NCBI RefSeq assembly: GCF_000341145.1
Contig: NZ_ANBE01000052.1
Span: 25,070 to 61,730 of the forward strand
DNA from: Nocardiopsis xinjiangensis YIM 90004
Lineage (GTDB): Bacteria; Actinomycetota; Actinomycetes; Streptosporangiales; Streptosporangiaceae
Direction of reading: 5' to 3'
Length of the DNA: 36,661 bases
Below, piece by piece: positions 32,653 to 36,661 of this stretch (positions are counted from its first letter, which is position 1; each line of letters opens with the position of its first letter). The notes below the pieces were generated by a model. The model was not told the DNA's origin, ran no database searches, and was given only the letters and a program-made list of their open reading frames with translations. A program made the translations under genes and the position numbers.

Positions 32653-33753
32653 ATGCAGTTCGGAATCTTCTCGGTCAGTGATGTCACCCAGGACCCGACC
32701 ACGGGGCGCACCTCCACCGAGGGTGAGCGCATCAAGGCGATGGTGCGCATCGCCCTGAAGGCCGAAGAGGTCGGCCTGGACGTCTTCGCCACCGGTGAGC
32801 ACCACAACCCGCCGTTCGTGGCCTCCTCGCCCACGACGATGCTCGGCTACATCGCCGCGCAGACCGAGAGGCTGCAGCTGTCGACGTCCACGACCCTGAT
32901 CACCACCAACGACCCGGTCAAGATCGCCGAAGACTTCGCCATGCTCCAGCATCTGGCCGACGGCCGGGCGGACGTGATGATGGGGCGCGGCAACACCGGT
33001 CCCGTCTACCCCTGGTTCGGCTACGACATCCGCGAGGGCGTCAACCTGGCCCTGGAGCACTACAACCTGCTGCACCGGCTCTGGCGCGAGGACGTCGTCG
33101 ACTGGCAGGGCAAGTTCCGTACCCCGCTGCAGGGCTTCACCTCCACCCCGCGCCCGCTCGACGACGTGCCGCCCTTCGTCTGGCACGGCTCGATCCGCAC
33201 CCCGGAGATCGCCGAGCAGGCCGCTTTCTACGGCGACGGGTTCTTCCACAACAACATCTTCTGGCCGGCCACCCACACCCGTAAGCTCATCTCCCTGTAC
33301 CGCCGCCGCTACGAGCACTACGGCCACGGCAAGGCGGACCAGGCGATCGTCGGGCTCGGCGGCCAGGTCTTCATGCGCAAGAACTCCCAGGACGCCGTCA
33401 AGGAGTTCCGCCCCTACTTCGACAACGCGCCGGTCTACGGCGGCGGCCCCTCCCTGGAGGAGTTCACCCGCGAGACCCCGCTGACCGTCGGCAGCCCGCA
33501 GGAGGTCATCGACCGTACCCTCGGGTTCCGGGAGATGTTCGGCGACTACCAGCGCCAGCTCTTCCTCATGGACCACGCCGGACTGCCGCTCAAGACCGTG
33601 CTGGAGCAGCTCGACATCCTCGGCGAAGAGGTCGTGCCCGTGCTCCGCAGGGAGTTCGCCGCCAAGAAGCCCGCCCACGTGCCCGACGCGCCCACCCACG
33701 CCTCGCGCGTGGCCGCGAAGAAGGCCGCCGGGGAACAGGAGGAGCAGGAATGA
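32653..33753 (+). CDS. LLM-class FMN-dependent oxidoreductase (CE1758-like)
   Basis: A 366-residue luciferase-like (LLM) monooxygenase, which uses reduced FMN and oxygen on an unknown substrate. Family features are the N-terminal FGIFSVSD strand, ATGEHHNPPF, the LSTSTTLITTNDP segment and GRADVMMGRGNTGPVYPWFG. The gene order with an FMN reductase matches the CE1758/CE1759 pair. ATG 32653 has GGGAG 6 bases upstream; ATG 32641 is an alternative. The stop overlaps the reductase start by 4 bases. The C-terminus is Lys/Ala/Glu-rich. Confidence 0.9.
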   Translation: MQFGIFSVSDVTQDPTTGRTSTEGERIKAMVRIALKAEEVGLDVFATGEHHNPPFVASSPTTMLGYIAAQTERLQLSTSTTLITTNDPVKIAEDFAMLQHLADGRADVMMGRGNTGPVYPWFGYDIREGVNLALEHYNLLHRLWREDVVDWQGKFRTPLQGFTSTPRPLDDVPPFVWHGSIRTPEIAEQAAFYGDGFFHNNIFWPATHTRKLISLYRRRYEHYGHGKADQAIVGLGGQVFMRKNSQDAVKEFRPYFDNAPVYGGGPSLEEFTRETPLTVGSPQEVIDRTLGFREMFGDYQRQLFLMDHAGLPLKTVLEQLDILGEEVVPVLRREFAAKKPAHVPDAPTHASRVAAKKAAGEQEEQE

Positions 33754-34370
33754 GCACTCGCAGAATCGTCGCCGTCAGCGCAGGGATGAGCACCCCGTCC
33801 TCGACCCGGCTGCTGACCGACCGCCTCACCCAGGCAACCGAGAAGGCGCTGTCCGAGCGCGGCGAACAGGTGCAGACCCGTGTGGTGGAGCTGCGCGAGC
33901 TGGCCCACGACGTCATGAACGCCATGACCACCCGCGTTCCCACCGGTGAGCTGGGCGGCGTGCTGGAGGACCTCGGCGCCGCCGACGGCCTCATCGCCGT
34001 CACCCCCGTGTTCAACGCCTCCTACAGCGGACTGTTCAAGTCCTTCTTCGACATCGTCGAACCCGAGGACCTGGACGGTATGCCGCTCATCGCGGGCGCC
34101 ACCGGGGGCACTCCGCGCCACTCCCTGGTCCTGGAGCATGCCTTGCGGCCCATGTTCTCCTACACCCGCTCGGTGGTCGTTCCCACCGGTGTGTACGCGG
34201 CCTCGGAGGACTGGGGCTCGGGTGAGAGCGGCGGCCGTGAACTGGGCGAGCGCATCGACCGGGCCGCACGCCAGCTCGCGATGCTGGCCACCGAACGCGC
34301 CCCCCGTGGGGCCGACCCCTTCGAGGAGCCCACGCCCTTCGCCGACCTGATGTCGGGGCTGGGCCGCTGA
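33750..34370 (+). CDS. NADPH-dependent FMN reductase partner (CE1759-like)
   Basis: A 206-residue flavodoxin-fold FMN reductase that supplies reduced FMN to the monooxygenase encoded just upstream. The N-terminal phosphate-binding loop is VAVSAGMSTPSSTRLL, with the family segments TPVFNASYSGLFKSFFD and PLIAGATGGTPRHSL. The start ATG 33750 overlaps the stop of the partner (ATGA), so the two are made together. A hairpin follows. Confidence 0.9.
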   Translation: MSTRRIVAVSAGMSTPSSTRLLTDRLTQATEKALSERGEQVQTRVVELRELAHDVMNAMTTRVPTGELGGVLEDLGAADGLIAVTPVFNASYSGLFKSFFDIVEPEDLDGMPLIAGATGGTPRHSLVLEHALRPMFSYTRSVVVPTGVYAASEDWGSGESGGRELGERIDRAARQLAMLATERAPRGADPFEEPTPFADLMSGLGR

Positions 34371-34387
34371 GGCGCTGCGACGAACAC

Positions 34388-34417
34388 GCCGGGCGCGCGC
34401 TGCTCCCCGCGCCCGGC
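34388..34417 (+). terminator. Terminator after the monooxygenase/reductase pair
   Basis: GCCGGGCGCG (34388-34397) pairs perfectly with CGCGCCCGGC (34408-34417), 17 bases past the FMN reductase stop. Confidence 0.6.
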
Positions 34418-34446
34418 ATCCCCTTCCGGCACAGGTGTGGGTGGGC

Positions 34447-34477
34447 CTGACAGAACCGGAACGCTGTTCGTTAATGT
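34447..34477 (+). promoter_or_regulatory. Promoter for the MDMPI-type gene, probably leaderless
   Basis: A -10 element TAATGT (34472-34477) lies 6 bases before the ATG at 34484, with a -35-like CTGACA (34447-34452) 19 bases upstream. No ribosome site precedes the ATG, which fits an mRNA starting at or next to the start codon. Confidence 0.5.
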
Positions 34478-34483
34478 TGCACC

Positions 34484-35152
34484 ATGGACGCCGTGCGCAT
34501 CTACGCCAATGCCCAGAACCGCCTGTTCGACCTGGCTGCCGAGCTCACCGGTGAGCAGGCCGACACACCCGTTCCTGCTCTGCCCGAGTGGACGGTCGCC
34601 GAGACCTACGCCCACCTCTCCGGGATCTGTGCCGACGTGCTCGGCGGAACCCTGACCCCGCCGGCCACCGACACCGTCACCGCGCGCCAGGTGGCCGAAC
34701 GTGCACACCTGGAACTGGGGGAGATCTGCCAGGAGTGGAAGGACGCGACCCCCGCCTTCCTCGATCTGCTCTCCACTCAGCAGCGAACCCGTTACCGGCT
34801 GCCCGTGGTCGACATCTGGCACCACGAGAACGACCTGCGGGGCGCACTCGGGCTGGCTCCCCAGGCCGAGGACGTCGAGCAGCTCGCCGACTTCACCATC
34901 GGTGGCCTGGCCAAGCAGTGGAGCTCCGAACTGCCCTCTGTGCGGGTGGCCGCCACCGACCGCGACCGGACCTGGGATCTCGGCGAAGGCGGAGACCTGC
35001 ACTGGAGCGGCCCCGTCCTCGAGCTCGCGCGGGCCGTACTGGGGCGCCGCAGCCGTGCTCAGATGGTCGCGATGGAATGGGACGGCGACCCCGCCCGCGT
35101 CCTTGAGTACCTGGCCGTGATGCCGATCTCCGAACGCGACCTGCAGGTTTGA
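34484..35152 (+). CDS. Maleylpyruvate isomerase/mycothiol-dependent (MDMPI, DinB-like) protein
   Basis: A 222-residue protein of the actinobacterial MDMPI family, a DinB-like four-helix bundle with a metal site. Metal-ligand regions are visible: ETYAHLSG and DIWHHENDLRGALG. Members often use mycothiol as cofactor in isomerase or transferase reactions; the exact substrate is unknown. The ATG at 34484 lacks a ribosome site and is probably leaderless. A hairpin at 35170-35197 follows. Confidence 0.82.
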   Translation: MDAVRIYANAQNRLFDLAAELTGEQADTPVPALPEWTVAETYAHLSGICADVLGGTLTPPATDTVTARQVAERAHLELGEICQEWKDATPAFLDLLSTQQRTRYRLPVVDIWHHENDLRGALGLAPQAEDVEQLADFTIGGLAKQWSSELPSVRVAATDRDRTWDLGEGGDLHWSGPVLELARAVLGRRSRAQMVAMEWDGDPARVLEYLAVMPISERDLQV

Positions 35153-35169
35153 AGCCACGCCCGCGTTTT

Positions 35170-35197
35170 TGCCGCAACGGCAACGGAGTTTGCGGCA
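35170..35197 (+). terminator. Possible terminator after the MDMPI-type gene
   Basis: TGCCGCAA (35170-35177) pairs perfectly with TTGCGGCA (35190-35197). It sits 17 bases past the stop but is followed by G-rich sequence. Confidence 0.4.
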
Positions 35198-35280
35198 GGG
35201 GGGCGGGTGCGTGCACCGTGGAACCCGTGTCATCCGCCGGTACAGGACCGGCGCGCCACCGACGACGGGGGAATGGTCCG

Positions 35281-35946
35281 ATGTCCCACGCAGCTTACGA
35301 CCGCCGATACTGGGAAGACCGCTATGCCGGACGCGGAGAGGGGCATGGAGAGGGCCGCCACGAGAGCGGCACGGCCTGGGCGGGGGAAACCAATCCGCAG
35401 CTGAGCATCGAGACCGCCGACCTGGTCCCCGGCACTGCCCTGGACGCCGGCTGCGGCACCGGAACCGACGCGCTCTGGCTGGCCGGGAAGGGATGGCACG
35501 TCACCGCCGTCGATATCGCCGAGAACGCCTTGGAAACCGCCCGCGCCCGGGCCGAGGCCCTCGGCGGACCCGCCGCCGACCGGGTGCGGTGGCAGCGCGA
35601 GGACCTGACCACCTGGGACCCCCCGATCGGCGGCCACGACCTCGTGTACTCCCACTACGTGCACACCGACGCGCCCTACGCCGATCTGTACCGGCGCCTG
35701 GCCGCGGCGGTGGCCCCGGGCGGGACCCTGCTCGTGGTCGGCCACCATCCGCACGACCGGCACGGGGACGCCCCGCACGCCGATCACCACGACACCCACC
35801 TGACCGCCCAGGAGGTCGCCGAACTGCTCGACCCACGGCTGTGGAAGGTGTACACCGCTGAGGTGCGCGCGCGTACCGTCACCGTGCACGGCGGGCGCGA
35901 GGTCACCCTGCACGACGCTGTTCTGCGGGCCCGCCGGCGGGGTTAG
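35281..35946 (+). CDS. Class I SAM-dependent methyltransferase
   Basis: A 221-residue methyltransferase of the class I Rossmann fold. The SAM-binding motif I is ALDAGCGTGTDALWL (about residues 53-67), motif II is VTAVDIAENAL, and a later acidic motif precedes LVYSHYVHTDAPY. The His-rich segment GHHPHDRHGDAPHADHHD is unusual and might bind a metal. ATG 35281 is the start, with a GGGGGA element upstream. The substrate is unknown. It is followed by a good terminator. Confidence 0.88.
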   Translation: MSHAAYDRRYWEDRYAGRGEGHGEGRHESGTAWAGETNPQLSIETADLVPGTALDAGCGTGTDALWLAGKGWHVTAVDIAENALETARARAEALGGPAADRVRWQREDLTTWDPPIGGHDLVYSHYVHTDAPYADLYRRLAAAVAPGGTLLVVGHHPHDRHGDAPHADHHDTHLTAQEVAELLDPRLWKVYTAEVRARTVTVHGGREVTLHDAVLRARRRG

Positions 35947-35963
35947 GGGGCGATATCGTGTCG

Positions 35964-35990
35964 TCCCTGAGGGTTGGGGCTCAGGGATTT
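35964..35990 (+). terminator. Intrinsic terminator after the methyltransferase gene
   Basis: TCCCTGAG (35964-35971) pairs perfectly with CTCAGGGA (35980-35987), followed by TTT, 17 bases past the stop. Confidence 0.7.
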
Positions 35991-36352
35991 CGGATGTCGC
36001 CCGGTCTTCCCAGGGGAGCAAGGGTTTTCTGTTGTTCCGGGGGCGGTGGCCGAGTGGCCTTGCTGTGCTTCGGGGTGGAGTAATGGGGTTTCTCGTGGTG
36101 CCGGGTGTGGGTGGTGTTCGTCGGAGCGTCGAGCGTAGCCCGGCCGGGGCTTCCCGCAACCCGCTTCGGCGCCACCCCCACATCTGATTCTTTGCGGGGA
36201 TGGTGGCGGCGTTCTGCGGGGTTGTTCCCAGCGCCTCGGGGTGTGCGGTCCGCCCCTTGACGCCGGGCCGGCCCGCTCTTGCCGCCGAACACCTACCGGC
36301 CGGCCCTCTCATCCGGCCGAAGAAGTGGGGGTCCAAAAGCCAAACCCCCTGT

Positions 36353-36373
36353 GGTGGCCACATTGTGGCCACC
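36353..36373. repeat. Perfect 9-bp inverted repeat
   Basis: GGTGGCCAC (36353-36361) and GTGGCCACC (36365-36373) flank ATT. It may be an operator or terminator, but no gene is close enough to decide. Confidence 0.5.
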
Positions 36374-36519
36374 GCTTGCGGCGTGTGCGCGGCTACTCAC
36401 CCCTGCGAAGGCAACTACCGGCCCCGGCACTCCCGGTGACGCATTGAGGCCAGGGGTGGCCGACGTGCGCACAGTTCGGACCCCCTCTCATCCTACCGAG
36501 GGAAAGCGGCCCCATGGAG

Positions 36520-36528
36520 TTATCCACA
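36520..36528 (+). other. DnaA-box-like nonamer
   Basis: TTATCCACA matches the E. coli DnaA-box consensus exactly. It stands alone, with no other clear box nearby, so it is not evidence of an origin. Confidence 0.25.
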
Positions 36529-36657
36529 AGGCCATTTTCAGGAAATATTCACGGGGAACTCCGAAGCAGATTCGAAGAAGGGCGAGAAGGCGGGGTAAGG
36601 GTTTTCTGCCCTTGGAGGCAGTGTTATCTTCAGGGGTGCTTCTCTTAGAATGGGAGC

Positions 36658-36661
36658 ATGA
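36658..36661 (+). CDS. Probable start of a gene continuing past the right edge
   Basis: An ATG at 36658 is preceded by GGGAG at 3 bases and by an AT-rich promoter-like region. Only one codon and one base are visible, so the product cannot be named. Confidence 0.35.

Larger units (their letters stand above)
35991..36657. other. Non-coding tail before the right-edge gene
   Basis: No convincing gene is seen. It holds the GTGGCCAC-type palindrome (36353-36373) and a DnaA-box-like TTATCCACA (36520-36528). AT content rises in the last 150 bases, as before a promoter. AAGGGTTTTCTG occurs at 36009-36020 and again near 36598. Confidence 0.4.

Noticed and set aside
35991-36350. CRISPR array or repeat family in the right-hand non-coding tail
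   Set aside because: No regularly spaced direct repeats are present, only short chance matches such as AAGGGTTTTCTG.
36520-36528. TTATCCACA as part of a replication origin
   Set aside because: There is one isolated nonamer, no cluster of boxes and no dnaA or dnaN gene nearby.

Overview
The window is GC-rich actinobacterial DNA with GTG and TTG starts and many 4-nt start/stop overlaps. Several traits fit a filamentous actinomycete: a mycobacterial-type FprA reductase behind an IdeR/DmdR-like iron box, a mycothiol-type MDMPI protein, an actinobacterial Methyltransf_19 protein, a SpoIIM-like protein and short -10-to-start spacings typical of leaderless mRNAs. Nocardiopsis or a relative is my best guess. 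It is an inference from style, not an identification.

Left third (1-16 kb), chromosomal housekeeping and accessory genes: a protein cut by the left edge; fprA with its iron box; a PlsC-type acyltransferase; a cyclase-family hydrolase behind a GntR/DasR-like palindrome; a zinc-finger/coiled-coil protein translationally coupled to a FUSC membrane protein; a GNAT acetyltransferase divergent from a LysR regulator; a second LysR divergent from an EamA exporter; a small winged-helix regulator coupled to a membrane protein; a large Vps62-like/coiled-coil/membrane protein; alkB; and a CorA-type channel.

Middle (16-18.8 kb), sparse: a gene-poor stretch with an AT-rich island, a 30-residue membrane protein with its own terminator, a RlaP-type nucleotidyltransferase and a Methyltransf_19 protein.

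Phenylacetate block (18.9-27.4 kb). paaK runs leftward. Rightward are an enoyl-CoA hydratase (paaF-like), a 3-hydroxyacyl-CoA dehydrogenase (paaH-like) and a paaG-like isomerase, then paaABCDE and the thioesterase paaI. Together these activate phenylacetate to its CoA thioester, epoxidise the ring, isomerise the epoxide and carry out part of the beta-oxidation. Near-identical palindromes in front of both rightward units look like operators for a TetR-type PaaR. The ring-opening enzyme (paaZ), the thiolase (paaJ) and the regulator are not in the window.

Right part (27.5-36.7 kb): a receptor-type Ser/Thr kinase ended by two strong hairpins; a gene-poor stretch; a SpoIIM-like membrane protein with a frameshifted small gene upstream, divergent from a TetR regulator across two 19-bp operators; a CE1758/CE1759-type flavin monooxygenase/FMN reductase pair behind palindromes; an MDMPI-type protein; a class I methyltransferase; and a non-coding tail leading to a gene that starts on the last four bases.
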